A DNA stretch of 64,000 bases from Chthoniobacterales bacterium (GCA_035274845.1 DATENU010000010.1:1-64000); one strand, 5' to 3'; positions 15,523-24,468 are shown, counted from the first letter of the stretch. Translations and numbers: made by a program. Notes: generated by a model from the sequence alone, not told the origin.

Positions 15523-16866
15523 CTATCGGCCGAATAAGAGAACGCGAACAAGAAGGTCTGGGCGAAAGAGCGCCGAAGGTTTTCGCAGCAGGTGCACGAC
15601 TTCGAAAAAGCAGGTCGAGACAAACCGATCGCGTCCCGTCGCTTTGAGCACGCGTTTCAGATACCAGTTTCGCAGTGCGCCGCCGCGTGGACGCGGGCCC
15701 TCCACGTCCGGATGCAGAAAATCGGCTCCCGTCGCGGCGCTCCACGGCCCGTCCGTGATCCTGGCGGCCGCCTTGAAAAACAGGCGCCACAAAGGCTCGC
15801 TCCTGACCGTATTTTTTCCCAGGCAATCTCTCAGGGCCAGGGCTTCGAGCGCGCAAACCGACATTCCCTGGCCGTAGATGGGATTGAAGCTGCACAGTGC
15901 ATCGCCCATGACCAGGAACCCTTCTGGAAAACGCTGGAGCCGATCATATCGCCGCCGCAGATGCGAAGGATATCGATACGGGACCGCGGGAGTCAGCGGT
16001 CTTGCCGTTCGCAACCAATCTGACACCGCGGGATTGTCGAGCTGGTGTGCGAATTCCAGAAAGCCCGCGTCATCGATGGGAGGATAGTCTCCCAGACAAC
16101 CCATAAGCGTGACGACCCATCGGTTGCCTTCCACGCGGAAGATAACCCCCGACTTTGTGCTCACCGGCGCGCGAGCATAAATGGCCAGTGCTTTCCATTC
16201 CAGAACGGGCGCCTCGTAAAAACGACTCGCATATCCGATACGGACGGCGACCGAGGTCTCGTCCGGCGGGATGAAACCGGCACTTTCCAGCCATTTTGGC
16301 GCCGCACTATTACGACCGCTCGCGTCCACAACCAGATCGGCCTTCACAAGCTCTTCCGCTTCTTCTCCCGTGCTTTCATCCGGCCTTTTGGTGAAGACCC
16401 CAGTGACCCGAGATCCATCAGTGCTCATCTCCAGGCCAACAGCCCGGCACCGCTCCAGGATTGTTATGTTCGGAATCCTGAGCAAGCGGACGCGTAAATG
16501 TTGCTCGAGAAACGGGCGGGTCTGACAGTGCACCGGCAAAGGCCGCAGCGGCCGTCGCTTCCACACCCCATGCTGGAACCACGAAGCCTCCGCCGTCGAA
16601 AAATCCACAGGCACGGCCCCCAGTTCGACCAGCTCTTCAAAAAACCTCGGATACAGCGTCTCAATCGCTCTCGCCCCGCTGAGCAGGAGCAGGTGAATGT
16701 GATGGCCCTGGGCCACTCCTTTTCGCGGCTCGGGGCGGGCCGGAAAGGTCTCGCGCTCGAGCACCGTCACCCGCTCGAAGCAATCCGCCAACGCTCGCGC
16801 GGTCAGCAGACCAGCCACGCTGCCGCCGATAACTATCGCGTGAGTGCCGGGAGTTCCGTGGGACAC
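15523..16866 (-). CDS. FAD-dependent monooxygenase / halogenase-like oxidoreductase
   Basis: 447 aa. The N-terminus has the dinucleotide-binding motif VIGGSVAGLLTARALAD followed by VTVLERE (about residues 10-40). Next comes the GD-type motif ADLVVDASGRNSAAPKWL near 180 and the FAD-ribityl motif FLVMGDALCSFNPIYGQGMS at about 330-350. These place it in the PHBH / geranylgeranyl-reductase / tryptophan-halogenase-like superfamily. I do not see the WxWxIP halogenase signature, so hydroxylation of a small lipid or aromatic substrate is more likely. It is convergent with the MocR gene, with 6 bp between stops. Confidence 0.8.
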   Translation of the reverse strand: MSHGTPGTHAIVIGGSVAGLLTARALADCFERVTVLERETFPARPEPRKGVAQGHHIHLLLLSGARAIETLYPRFFEELVELGAVPVDFSTAEASWFQHGVWKRRPLRPLPVHCQTRPFLEQHLRVRLLRIPNITILERCRAVGLEMSTDGSRVTGVFTKRPDESTGEEAEELVKADLVVDASGRNSAAPKWLESAGFIPPDETSVAVRIGYASRFYEAPVLEWKALAIYARAPVSTKSGVIFRVEGNRWVVTLMGCLGDYPPIDDAGFLEFAHQLDNPAVSDWLRTARPLTPAVPYRYPSHLRRRYDRLQRFPEGFLVMGDALCSFNPIYGQGMSVCALEALALRDCLGKNTVRSEPLWRLFFKAAARITDGPWSAATGADFLHPDVEGPRPRGGALRNWYLKRVLKATGRDRFVSTCFFEVVHLLRKPSALFRPDLLVRVLLFGR

Positions 16867-17050
16867 CGCAGAAGAAAAGCGCCGTTGCGCCGGCCGATCA
16901 AGCTTCTCGATCCCATCCGCTGGAGAATCCTCAATCAGCCAGTGGTGCGAAATACATTAGGGGCGATCGCATTCGCGTGATAAAAGGGCGGCTGCATGTC
17001 CGTGCGCCGTGCTCTCCAATCCAAACTCAGCTTCGCTCTAATGCCCTGAG

Positions 17051-17875
17051 GTGGGAGAATTCGACGTGAACCGGCTCGAAGAAATATTGGGAGCGAAGCG
17101 GGAAGAGATCGAACTCTTGCGTCCGCGTCACGACGAGCTGCACAAGGCCGCTTTTCTACGGACTGATTTTCGTGGATTTGGCTCCGCTCTGCAGCAGGGT
17201 CCCGGGAAATTGGCGCTGATTGCCGAGATCAAAAAGGCGTCGCCCTCGGCGGGAGTGATTGTCGAGGCGTTCGATCCGCTCGCCATCGCGAAAAACTATG
17301 CGCGCGCGGGCGTGGAAGCGATCTCGGTCCTGACCGACGAGAGGTTTTTCCAGGGACATCTTCGCTATCTCAACCTGATTAGGTCGGCGGTCCCGCAACC
17401 GCTGCTGCGCAAGGATTTCGTGTTGGACGAAATCCAGATCGTGGAAGCGGCGGCTGCCGGCGCAGATGCAATCCTGCTCATTGTGGCCGCGCTGCGGCAG
17501 GAACAACTCAAAGCGCTCCTGGAAGCGGCGGAGCGATATCAGCTCGATGCCCTGGTGGAGGTGCACACTCTGGAGGAAATGGATCGGGCCTTGGAAACCG
17601 AGGCACGCATCATCGGGATCAACAACCGTAACCTGGCGACGTTCGAAGTTGATTTGGGAGTAACGGAACGGCTGAGCGAAGAAGTTCCGAAAGAGATCGT
17701 GCTGGTCAGCGAGAGCGGGATCAGGACCGCCGAAGATTTGTCGCGGATCAAAGCGTGCGGGGTGGATGCGGTGCTAATTGGGGAAGCGCTGATGCGCGGA
17801 CAGAGCGGGCTACTCGATGGAGAGAGAAAGAGAGAACGTCCAACGCCCAACGTCCAACGTCCAACGTCGAACTAG
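17051..17875 (+). CDS. trpC: Indole-3-glycerol phosphate synthase
   Basis: 274 aa with a GTG start. This (beta/alpha)8 enzyme of tryptophan biosynthesis converts CdRP to indole-3-glycerol phosphate. Family signatures are present: AEIKKASPSAGVI (about residues 56-68), LTDERFFQGHL, LLRKDFVLDEIQI, ALVEVHTLEEMDRAL, IIGINNRNLATFEVDL and LVSESGIRTAEDL, including the Lys and Glu residues of the active site. No other trp gene is nearby. The last 15 or so residues (ERKRERPTPNVQRPTSN) are not part of the family fold; they are translated from a 7-bp tandem repeat. The stop overlaps that of the convergent stress protein. Confidence 0.93.
   Translation: MGEFDVNRLEEILGAKREEIELLRPRHDELHKAAFLRTDFRGFGSALQQGPGKLALIAEIKKASPSAGVIVEAFDPLAIAKNYARAGVEAISVLTDERFFQGHLRYLNLIRSAVPQPLLRKDFVLDEIQIVEAAAAGADAILLIVAALRQEQLKALLEAAERYQLDALVEVHTLEEMDRALETEARIIGINNRNLATFEVDLGVTERLSEEVPKEIVLVSESGIRTAEDLSRIKACGVDAVLIGEALMRGQSGLLDGERKRERPTPNVQRPTSN
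17835..17872. repeat. 7-bp tandem repeat array at the 3' end of trpC
   Basis: About five consecutive copies of the heptamer CCAACGT (one variant CCAACGC) run through the last codons of trpC up to its stop. Seven is not a multiple of three, so the array encodes a non-repeating Pro/Asn/Val/Arg/Thr tail. Confidence 0.8.
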
Positions 17876-18771
17876 GAGGATTTGCCCCAGCTCGACGCAA
17901 CAAGTTGCTTTAGCGTGCTCCAAATCCCGGCAGGCGGCGCGCCGCCGTTTTTCGCGGATCGGGCCACGAGAACCGGAACGTTCGCGCGATTGACGATCTC
18001 GCGGGTCAGATCGCCCATGATGTAATGGCCGAGAGGCCCGCGCGTGGGCGACGAGCCAGTCACGATCAGGTCGTGCCCGCGTTCGCTCACCTCGGCGAAG
18101 ATCTGGTCGACCACGAACCCGTGGCGGACTCGCACTTCAACGAGGATGCCGAGTTTTTCCAGGCTCTGTTTTTGGGCGAGCAGGTTCCGGCCGAGCTCGG
18201 AGCCCGATTCAAGCAGGCGTTCCACGTCTTCCTCGAGCCGGACCATGTCGGCATAAATCGCGGGCGGCTCCGCCATGACGTGCAACAAGGTCACCGACGC
18301 GCCCACCGCCGCGGCAAGGTTCCCGGTCAATTCCACGGCAGCGTCGATATATTTTTTGCCGCCGGTGCAAACAATGAAGCTCCTCATTGTCTCGCAAATG
18401 CCGGTAGCGAGGAGCACAGGTGTCGGGATCGCCTTGATCACTTCGTAGGTTTTCCCCGACCGCCAATAGGGACCGCTGCTCGTTTTGCGCCGGGCGCCGA
18501 TGATCGTGATGTGGTACGCCTTTGTGGCGGTTTGCTCCAGCATTTGGCGGATCGGCTCGCCGGCGCGAACAACGATCTCCGGGGAGACGCCAAAACGCCG
18601 GAGTTTTTCCGCCTCGCTTTCGAGCGCCTCACGCAACGGCTTTTCGCCCTCGGGCGTCTCGAAAATTCCAAGCAACGTGGTCTCGGACTTGGTCGGCGCG
18701 GCGACCAGACCGGCGACGATGACCGGCTTGTCGGCTGGGTCGGTGCCGTCGCTGCAAATCAGGATCCGCAT
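17872..18771 (-). CDS. Tandem-domain universal stress protein
   Basis: 299 aa comprising two UspA-type alpha/beta domains (about 1-130 and 131-285). The second ends with the nucleotide-binding motif VTGSSPTRGPLGHYIMGDLT followed by NRANVPVLVA, the classical G-2x-G-9x-G(S/T)-like region. The first half retains ITIIGARRKTSSGP in the equivalent place. ATP-binding Usp proteins act in the cytoplasm as stress-response or signalling modules. The gene is 4 nt downstream of the TauE-like permease gene, so the two are co-transcribed. Its stop overlaps the trpC stop in convergent orientation. Confidence 0.85.
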   Translation of the reverse strand: MRILICSDGTDPADKPVIVAGLVAAPTKSETTLLGIFETPEGEKPLREALESEAEKLRRFGVSPEIVVRAGEPIRQMLEQTATKAYHITIIGARRKTSSGPYWRSGKTYEVIKAIPTPVLLATGICETMRSFIVCTGGKKYIDAAVELTGNLAAAVGASVTLLHVMAEPPAIYADMVRLEEDVERLLESGSELGRNLLAQKQSLEKLGILVEVRVRHGFVVDQIFAEVSERGHDLIVTGSSPTRGPLGHYIMGDLTREIVNRANVPVLVARSAKNGGAPPAGIWSTLKQLVASSWGKSS

Positions 18772-18775
18772 AAGG

Positions 18776-19702
18776 CTAGAGTTTGTGTCCGGTGAAGAGG
18801 GTGTAAATGACGATGGCCGCGCCGATCAGCGGCAGCGGCACGAAAGCGAGCCGGATCTTGGGGCCGGCGAAATACTGGGTTGAGATCGCGCCGATTTGCG
18901 CGCCGATGGCGGCCCCGGTGTGCATCACGAGCGCAATCAAAATGTCGACGTTGCCTTTGAGAGCATGGCTGAACGTTCCGTAACTGGCCGAGATAATGAT
19001 TTCGAAAAGGTCGGTCCCCACGGCCAGATGGGTCGGAATGCCGAGGACGTAAACCAGCATCGGCATGCGGATGTAACCCGCTCCGCCGCCCAGGAAGCCA
19101 CTGAACAAACCGCCAATGAACGAAACCAAAATGATCACCCAGAGCGAGATCGCTTTCACGCCGGAGGCCGGCAACGAAACCATCGGCCAGATTTTCAGGC
19201 GCTGGATCGCTTTTGTCCGATGACTGAAGGAAGACTCGTCCCGCTTCGCCGCCGTCCCCGGTGTCTTGCTCCGTGGACGCCGTTTCTTTTGAAACTGCAG
19301 GGTCCGCCAGGCTTCCCAGATCATGAAACTGGAGATGCTCACGTAGATGGCGATAGAGACGATGCTGACGACAAAGTTCACGTTCCCGGCGCGCTTCAAC
19401 ATTTGGATGAGCTGCGCGCCCACCTCGGCGCCGCCCATAGTTCCGACGGCCATTATCAATCCAAGCTTCAGATCGACGTTGCCGAGGGCGCGGTGCCGTT
19501 TCGCCGCCACGACCGATTTGCCAACGATGTGCGCGAGATCCGTGCCGACCGCAAAATTCCAATCCAGCCCCACCGCCCGCAACGCGGGACCCGCGATGAA
19601 ACTGCCCCCCACCCCGAAAAATCCACCGAGGACCCCGATCAGGAACCCAATGGCCGCCAGATAGACCGGGCTTATGTGGGAGTTGGAGATCGGAAAGAAC
19701 AT
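18776..19702 (-). CDS. TauE/SafE-family anion permease
   Basis: 308 aa, about eight membrane helices in two repeats. The repeats start with IGFLIGVLGGFFGVGGSFIA (about 18-37) and VSFIGGLFSGFLGGGAGYIR (about 167-186), the diagnostic duplicated glycine-rich helices. VGTDL appears in both halves (VGTDLAHIV, VGTDLFEII). A charged cytoplasmic loop at about 120-150 separates the halves. Family members export sulfite or organosulfonates, or take up related anions. It sits between an 80-aa membrane protein (6 nt upstream) and a universal stress protein (4 nt downstream). Confidence 0.88.
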   Translation of the reverse strand: MFFPISNSHISPVYLAAIGFLIGVLGGFFGVGGSFIAGPALRAVGLDWNFAVGTDLAHIVGKSVVAAKRHRALGNVDLKLGLIMAVGTMGGAEVGAQLIQMLKRAGNVNFVVSIVSIAIYVSISSFMIWEAWRTLQFQKKRRPRSKTPGTAAKRDESSFSHRTKAIQRLKIWPMVSLPASGVKAISLWVIILVSFIGGLFSGFLGGGAGYIRMPMLVYVLGIPTHLAVGTDLFEIIISASYGTFSHALKGNVDILIALVMHTGAAIGAQIGAISTQYFAGPKIRLAFVPLPLIGAAIVIYTLFTGHKL

Positions 19703-19708
19703 GGGCCC

Positions 19709-19951
19709 TTATTCCGAGCGACCGCGAATCAACCGCAGCAACCAGGTCGTGACGCTCTCCAGCAAGACCGCCTGGCCAATGATGAGCACAATGGCGACAG
19801 ACGCGTAGATCTTCACGTGGTGCAGGTGGAGGTCCTGAAGCCAGCCGGCAAGAAAGTGAAGGACGAGAAGGAAGTAGGCCGTCACAAAAACGGCATAAAC
19901 CCCGAGTTCGACGAGAAAGGCGCGCAAGGCCTTGGAGGCGTCGGCTTTCAT
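19709..19951 (-). CDS. Small two-helix membrane protein upstream of the TauE-like permease
   Basis: 80 aa from ATG 19951 (MKADASKALRAFLVELG), preferred over an in-frame upstream start at 19978. Two hydrophobic helices (about 14-34, VYAVFVTAYFLLVLHFLAGW; about 43-63, IYASVAIVLIIGQAVLLESV) flank a His-rich loop (DLHLHHVK). It is 6 nt upstream of the permease and presumably co-expressed, perhaps as a subunit. The histidine cluster could bind metal or haem. Both are inference. Confidence 0.65.
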   Translation of the reverse strand: MKADASKALRAFLVELGVYAVFVTAYFLLVLHFLAGWLQDLHLHHVKIYASVAIVLIIGQAVLLESVTTWLLRLIRGRSE

Positions 19952-20088
19952 GCAAAAAAACGGCGCGGCATTACCCACACTTCGCTCTTGGGCCTGCCGC
20001 TGGTTGCGCCCAATCTGTTTCGAGTCAGATTTCCTTTGCGCCGGGGTAGTTTCTTTCTACGTTCCATTTCGCTTTTAGCGGGAGAAAT

Positions 20089-20322
20089 ATGGCAGATGCT
20101 GCAAACAAATATCCGGAAAACGTAGCGGGACCTTATTACGTCGACGATCAATGCATCGACTGCGATCTTTGCCGCGAAACCGCCCCTGCTAATTACAAGC
20201 GCAACGACGATGGCGGCCACTCCTTCGTTTATAAGCAGCCGGAGAGTCCTGAAGAGGAAGCGCTCTGCAAGGAAGCCATGGAAGGCTGCCCGGTCGAAGC
20301 GATCGGAAGCGACGGCGGCTAG
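20089..20322 (+). CDS. Single-cluster ferredoxin
   Basis: 77 aa with a good ribosome-binding site (GGGAG, 5 nt before the ATG). Cysteines follow the monocluster pattern: CIDCDLC near residues 21-27, then a later Cys in CKEAM and CPVEAIG near the C-terminus. This gives ligands for one [4Fe-4S] (or [3Fe-4S]) cluster, with an intramolecular disulfide pair possible as in other low-potential monocluster ferredoxins. It is very acidic, as expected for an electron carrier. Its redox partner is not evident from the neighbours. Confidence 0.88.
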   Translation: MADAANKYPENVAGPYYVDDQCIDCDLCRETAPANYKRNDDGGHSFVYKQPESPEEEALCKEAMEGCPVEAIGSDGG

Positions 20323-20348
20323 ACTCGTCCTGTTCGTCCATTTGTCTC

Positions 20349-21158
20349 ATGAGCGCGGCGAGACGACTGGGACCGATCCCCGTCGCACTCAGCATCGCCG
20401 GCTCCGACAGCAGCGCCGGCGCGGGAATTCAGGCGGACCTGAAAACCTTTAGCGCATTAGGCGTTTATGGATTGACGGCCGTCACGTGCGTGGTCGCGGA
20501 GACGCCGGGGGTCGTCTCAAAGATTGCGCCCCTCAGCCCAGAGATCGTGCGCGAGCAGATCGAGGTGCTGCTCGCGAGCTTTCCGGTCGCGGCAATCAAG
20601 ACCGGCCTCCTGGTTTCGAGTGAAATTGTGGCGGAGGTCGCTCAGAGGCTGCGCGCACAGGCGGCCAAAACGCCCATTCCGCTCGTGATCGACCCGGTGA
20701 TGGTGGCAACAAGCGGGGATGCTCTCCTCCGGGATGAAGCGATTGAAGTCTACGAACGCGAGCTTTTCCCGCTGGCCACACTCCTGACGCCGAATCTTGG
20801 TGAAGCGGGCCGGCTCCTGGGAAAACCGGTTCGCGATCTGGCGGACATGCGCAAGGCCGTCGAAACGCTGGCGAAGAAATATGGAGCTCCGGTCCTGCTG
20901 AAGGGCGGTCATCTCACCGGAGATCAGGCGATCGATCTCCTCTTTGTGAACGGCAACGTGATTGAATTCTCCGCGCGGTTTTCCCGCGGCGTCGCAACCC
21001 ACGGCACCGGTTGCACCTACTCCGCGGCGATCACGGCAGGTCTCGCCCAGGATTTGCCCCTCGAGGAAGCCGTGCGGCGCGCGAAGGAATTCGTTTCCGC
21101 GACGATTGCCGAGCATTACGCGTGGGGAAATATCCACGCGCTCAATCATTCGATCTAG
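20349..21158 (+). CDS. thiD: Hydroxymethylpyrimidine/phosphomethylpyrimidine kinase
   Basis: 269 aa of the ribokinase fold. The N-terminus reads ALSIAGSDSSAGAGIQADLK, matching the ThiD substrate site. Later come VYGLTAVTCVVAET, DPVMVATSGDALL, LTPNLGEAGRLLGKPV, VLLKGGHL and the anion-hole/catalytic ATHGTGCTYSAAI with the expected GTGC (Asp replaced as is usual for ThiD). It phosphorylates HMP and HMP-P for thiamine synthesis. No TPP riboswitch-like leader is visible in the 26 bp after the ferredoxin gene. The stop overlaps the rnc stop by 4 nt on the opposite strand. Confidence 0.93.
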   Translation: MSAARRLGPIPVALSIAGSDSSAGAGIQADLKTFSALGVYGLTAVTCVVAETPGVVSKIAPLSPEIVREQIEVLLASFPVAAIKTGLLVSSEIVAEVAQRLRAQAAKTPIPLVIDPVMVATSGDALLRDEAIEVYERELFPLATLLTPNLGEAGRLLGKPVRDLADMRKAVETLAKKYGAPVLLKGGHLTGDQAIDLLFVNGNVIEFSARFSRGVATHGTGCTYSAAITAGLAQDLPLEEAVRRAKEFVSATIAEHYAWGNIHALNHSI

Positions 21159-21856
21159 GTCCCGCCCACCACCATCTTCTCCCAGCGGCGTTCCTTCATC
21201 GCTTCGACGGCGGCCGCCGTCTCCGCTTGCTTCTTGCTCCGGCCCGTCCCTTCGCCCAGCGCAATTCCCTCCCAGACGGCGCGCACGACAAAAGTCTTGG
21301 CGTGTTCCGGCCCACTCTGCGAAAGAAGCTCGTAGGCGGGGCTGCGCGGGGAAATCGATTGGAGCAATTCCTGAAGCTGGCCCTTCGGGTTGATATCGAC
21401 CGGCTCTTCGACCAGCTGAGCGAAATCCGCGGCTGCCTGTTCCAGAAGGAACCGGCGCACCGTGGCCAGATCGCTGTCGAGATAAATGGCGCCCACCAGG
21501 GCTTCGAACGCATCCGCCAGGGTCGAGTTCCGCATCCGGCCGCCGCTTGCTTCTTCGCCCCGGCCCATCATGAGGTACTTCCCGAGGTCAATCGCCGCCG
21601 CGTGGACCGTTAACGCTTCGCGCGAAACCAGCCGCGACCGGAGCTTGGTCAATTTGCCTTCCGGTTCGGTCTCGAAATGCCCGTAGAGATGTTCGGTGAT
21701 GACCAGCTGAAGGACGGCATCGCCGAGGAATTCGAGACGCTGGTTATCAAAATGGTCGCGATGCGTTTCGTGCCGCAAGCTCGGGTGGGTCAGCGCCTCC
21801 GCCAGCAGGAGCGGATTGCGAAACTTGTAGCCGATACGTTCTTCCAGCGGGTTCAC
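21155..21856 (-). CDS. rnc: Ribonuclease III
   Basis: 233 aa. The RNase III domain contains the signature NQRLEFLGDAVLQLVITEHL (about residues 43-62) with the catalytic Glu/Asp, and the second acidic cluster in DAFEALVGAIYLD (about 115-127). The C-terminal dsRNA-binding domain (about 155-225) has NPKGQLQELLQ and GRSKKQAETAAAVEAM. It acts as a cytoplasmic homodimer in rRNA and mRNA processing. Length is typical. It is convergent with thiD. Confidence 0.95.
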   Translation of the reverse strand: MNPLEERIGYKFRNPLLLAEALTHPSLRHETHRDHFDNQRLEFLGDAVLQLVITEHLYGHFETEPEGKLTKLRSRLVSREALTVHAAAIDLGKYLMMGRGEEASGGRMRNSTLADAFEALVGAIYLDSDLATVRRFLLEQAAADFAQLVEEPVDINPKGQLQELLQSISPRSPAYELLSQSGPEHAKTFVVRAVWEGIALGEGTGRSKKQAETAAAVEAMKERRWEKMVVGGT

Positions 21857-21921
21857 GCCGCCAAAAGATAGACCCCCGAACGCGGATTTCCAAGGATTCG
21901 GACGACGCCGCGGCGGCGTTT

Positions 21922-23034
21922 CTACCGTTTCTGGAAAATCCCGATGGACGTGATCAAATCCAGGGCCCGTTGCAGAACTGAATCGTGCACGCTGGGCTTT
22001 TCCGGATTCTTCCGCTTTTGGGCCGCTTCCATCGCTTCGAGCTCGGGATTCCGGCCGGACATGAGGGCGGCCTCGTTGAGATGCGGACGCGCATTCTCCA
22101 CCACAAACGGCGTCATCCCTTTCTCGCGGCTGGATTGAAAAATCTCCCGCTTATCCACGGGCGCCAGATCCACCGGGACATCCGGTTTCAACCCGCCCGG
22201 GAAAAGTGGCAGCCCTTCAGGCAGGATCGCCTCTCCCACGGCCACGCGGAGAACTTTCCCGCTCGGCAGTTTCAGATCGGAATATTCCACGGCGCGCCCG
22301 GCGGTCGTTTGGCCGATAATCAACGCCTTGTCGTAAAGTCGAACCGACCCGGCAACCGCTTCCGCCGCTCCGGCGGTGTCGCCATCCGCCAGGACGATAA
22401 TCAAACCTTGAAAAAGCGGCTCGCGGTCGGAAGTGAAAGTCTTCTCCTGCCGGGCTGTGGTCCGGCGCAGGGTGAAAAGAGGTTTATCCTTTGGACAAAA
22501 TCGTTTCGCGAACTCCGCGGCCATCCGAAAGTCGTTGGTCACCGGACTGGCGCGAAAATCGAGCACGGCCGCATCGACTTTTTTGCCGGCGAAAGTCTTC
22601 AGGTTTGCGTCCATCGCCTCGAGGTTCGCCTGGTTGAGTGCGCCCAGCCGCAGATACCCAATATGGCCGTCCAGGATTTCCCCGAAAAAGGGGGCTGCCG
22701 GCTCCGCGGGCTCGGCTCCGGCGTCGGGGAGCAGAACGACGCCGCGCCCCAGCCGCGCCAGAATTCCTTCAAAAGCGGCGCGGCTTAATTCTGTTTCATT
22801 CAACGTCTCGGGTTTGATGTAGTTGCTCTTCAAAAACTGAATCGCTTCCTTGAGGTCGCCGGAATCCATCGAATCGACCAGGGCTCGCGCCGCCGGCGTG
22901 GAGGAGGGGGGCGGCGTAGCCGAAGCGGCAGGCGCAGGAGTGGCGGTGGGTTTGGCGGGAGATTGTGCGGACGATTTCGGCACCACGCTCCAAACAAAGA
23001 GGAGCAGAAGAAGCAGAAAAGTGGGCCGGAACAT
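21922..23034 (-). CDS. S41 (C-terminal-processing-peptidase-like) homologue lacking the catalytic residues
   Basis: 370 aa. It has a signal peptide (about 1-23, LLLLLLFVWSVV) and a Pro/Ala/Thr-rich linker (24-50). The S41 core follows: IGYLRLGALNQ, then AAVLDFRASP, then LIIVLADGDTAGAAEAVAGS and KALIIGQTTAGRA. Active members read SASASE at the nucleophile (here TAGAAE, so Ser is replaced by Gly, about residue 220) and TFGKG at the base (here TAGRA, Lys replaced by Arg, about 244). No PDZ domain is evident. It is therefore probably a non-catalytic periplasmic binding or scaffold protein. Confidence 0.78.
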   Translation of the reverse strand: MFRPTFLLLLLLFVWSVVPKSSAQSPAKPTATPAPAASATPPPSSTPAARALVDSMDSGDLKEAIQFLKSNYIKPETLNETELSRAAFEGILARLGRGVVLLPDAGAEPAEPAAPFFGEILDGHIGYLRLGALNQANLEAMDANLKTFAGKKVDAAVLDFRASPVTNDFRMAAEFAKRFCPKDKPLFTLRRTTARQEKTFTSDREPLFQGLIIVLADGDTAGAAEAVAGSVRLYDKALIIGQTTAGRAVEYSDLKLPSGKVLRVAVGEAILPEGLPLFPGGLKPDVPVDLAPVDKREIFQSSREKGMTPFVVENARPHLNEAALMSGRNPELEAMEAAQKRKNPEKPSVHDSVLQRALDLITSIGIFQKR

Positions 23035-23049
23035 CAGTGCTCTGAAATC

Positions 23050-24318
23050 TTAGCTTTCAACCGCGCTCAGAGCAATGTCGCGCCGGTGATGGCAGCCCTC
23101 GAAATGGATTTGCGCCACGGCTTTGTAGGCCTCGGCCCGGGCAGCTGTCACTGTCTCTCCGAGAGCGGTAACCGCCATAACTCGCCCGCCCGCCGTCACC
23201 AGGTTCCCATTTTCCCGGCGCGTGCCGGCGTGGAAAATGTGGACGTCTGGAGAGCAGATGGTCTCCAAGCCCGAAATCGGCTTCCCGACTTCGTATTTGC
23301 CGGGATATCCCCCTGAGGCCAGCACAACCGTGACCGCGGCGCGCTCATCCCACTCGATCGCCATGCGGTCCAGCTTTCCGTCGATCGTCGCTTCGAGGAG
23401 GGCCAGCAAATCCGATTTCAAGCGGGGCAAAATCACCTGCGTCTCCGGGTCGCCGAAACGGCAGTTGAATTCCAGGACTCGCGGGCCATCCGCCGTAATC
23501 ATCAGGCCCGGGAAAAGTAAGCCGCGAAATGACACGCCGGCTTGCTTCAAACCTGCCAGCAGAGGACGCATCACTTCGCCCTCGAATCGTGTCTGCGATT
23601 CGGCGTCAAAATTATCAGCCGGACTGAACGCGCCCATCCCGCCCGTATTTGGGCCAGTATTGCCATCGTAAGCGCGCTTGTGATCGCGCGCCGTGCCAAG
23701 CATGCGGTAGTTGTTGCCGTCAACCAGCGCGTGGAGCGAGCACTCTGGGCCGGTGAGACATTCTTCGATCAGGACACGCGTCCCGGCATCGCCAAAGCGT
23801 CGTTCGCTCATCATCGCGGTGATGGCCGCGCATCCTTCGTCCGCGTCCCTGGCCACTATCACCCCTTTCCCGAGGGCGAGCCCGTCGGCCTTGATCACGA
23901 TGGGGAAGCGCGACTCCTTGAGGAATGCAAAAGCGGCTTCCTGCTTCTCGAAAGTCGCAGCACGCGCCGTCGGGATCCGATTTTTGCGCATCAATTCCTT
24001 GGCAAAAATTTTCGAGGATTCGAGGCGGGCCGCGGATTTGGTCGGGCCGAAAATTCGAAGACCTCCTGCCTCGAAAACGTCTACGATCCCAGCGGCAAGG
24101 CAGTCGTCCGGCCCCACCACCGTCAAATCGATGCGATTGTCTTTGGCGAAACGGGCCAGGGCCGGCAAATCGTGGGCAGGAATGGCAACATTTTCACCCA
24201 CTTCCGCTGTGCCGGCATTGCCAGGCGCGCAAAAAATCCGAGCGACGCCCGGGGACTGTTTCAATTTCCAGGCGAGCGCATGTTCCCGGCCACCGCCGCC
24301 GACCACGAGAATGTTCAT
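23050..24318 (-). CDS. purD: Phosphoribosylamine-glycine ligase
   Basis: 422 aa, the usual length. The N-terminus MNILVVGGGGREHALAWKL is the GARS signature. ATP-grasp features follow: PIVIKADGLALGKGVIVARD, LIEECLTGPECSLHALVDG, RAYDGNTGPNTGGMGAFSPA, then LEFNCRFGDPETQVILPRL. It performs the second step of purine biosynthesis in the cytoplasm. It is 15 bp upstream of the S41-like gene on the same strand. No PurH or PurN is adjacent. Confidence 0.95.
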   Translation of the reverse strand: MNILVVGGGGREHALAWKLKQSPGVARIFCAPGNAGTAEVGENVAIPAHDLPALARFAKDNRIDLTVVGPDDCLAAGIVDVFEAGGLRIFGPTKSAARLESSKIFAKELMRKNRIPTARAATFEKQEAAFAFLKESRFPIVIKADGLALGKGVIVARDADEGCAAITAMMSERRFGDAGTRVLIEECLTGPECSLHALVDGNNYRMLGTARDHKRAYDGNTGPNTGGMGAFSPADNFDAESQTRFEGEVMRPLLAGLKQAGVSFRGLLFPGLMITADGPRVLEFNCRFGDPETQVILPRLKSDLLALLEATIDGKLDRMAIEWDERAAVTVVLASGGYPGKYEVGKPISGLETICSPDVHIFHAGTRRENGNLVTAGGRVMAVTALGETVTAARAEAYKAVAQIHFEGCHHRRDIALSAVES

Positions 24319-24468
24319 AGCGAATGAGCCTGTCGTTTCGGCATAGCGGAACGAAGCGTCCTAGTTAAATCCGCCGAACGCAAGTCCAGCGGGTCTATTG
24401 AGCCATACCCTCCTTCTGGTTCGTTACTCTCCGCTTGCGTCTGTCGCGTTCGCTCCTACAAATGCTGG

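Noticed and set aside
17827..17875. Possible CRISPR or short direct-repeat array at the end of trpC
   Set aside because: The units are contiguous 7-mers without spacers, which is a simple tandem repeat, not a CRISPR array.
18896..20125. Long + strand open frame (409 codons) opposite the stress protein/permease genes
   Set aside because: Its translation is His/Asp/Arg/Pro-rich without fold-like pattern, and it lies antisense to the TauE-like permease and the 80-aa membrane protein, whose motifs are clear.
20323..20348. TPP riboswitch upstream of thiD
   Set aside because: Only 26 bp separate thiD from the ferredoxin stop, and no thi-box sequence is visible there or upstream of the ferredoxin gene.
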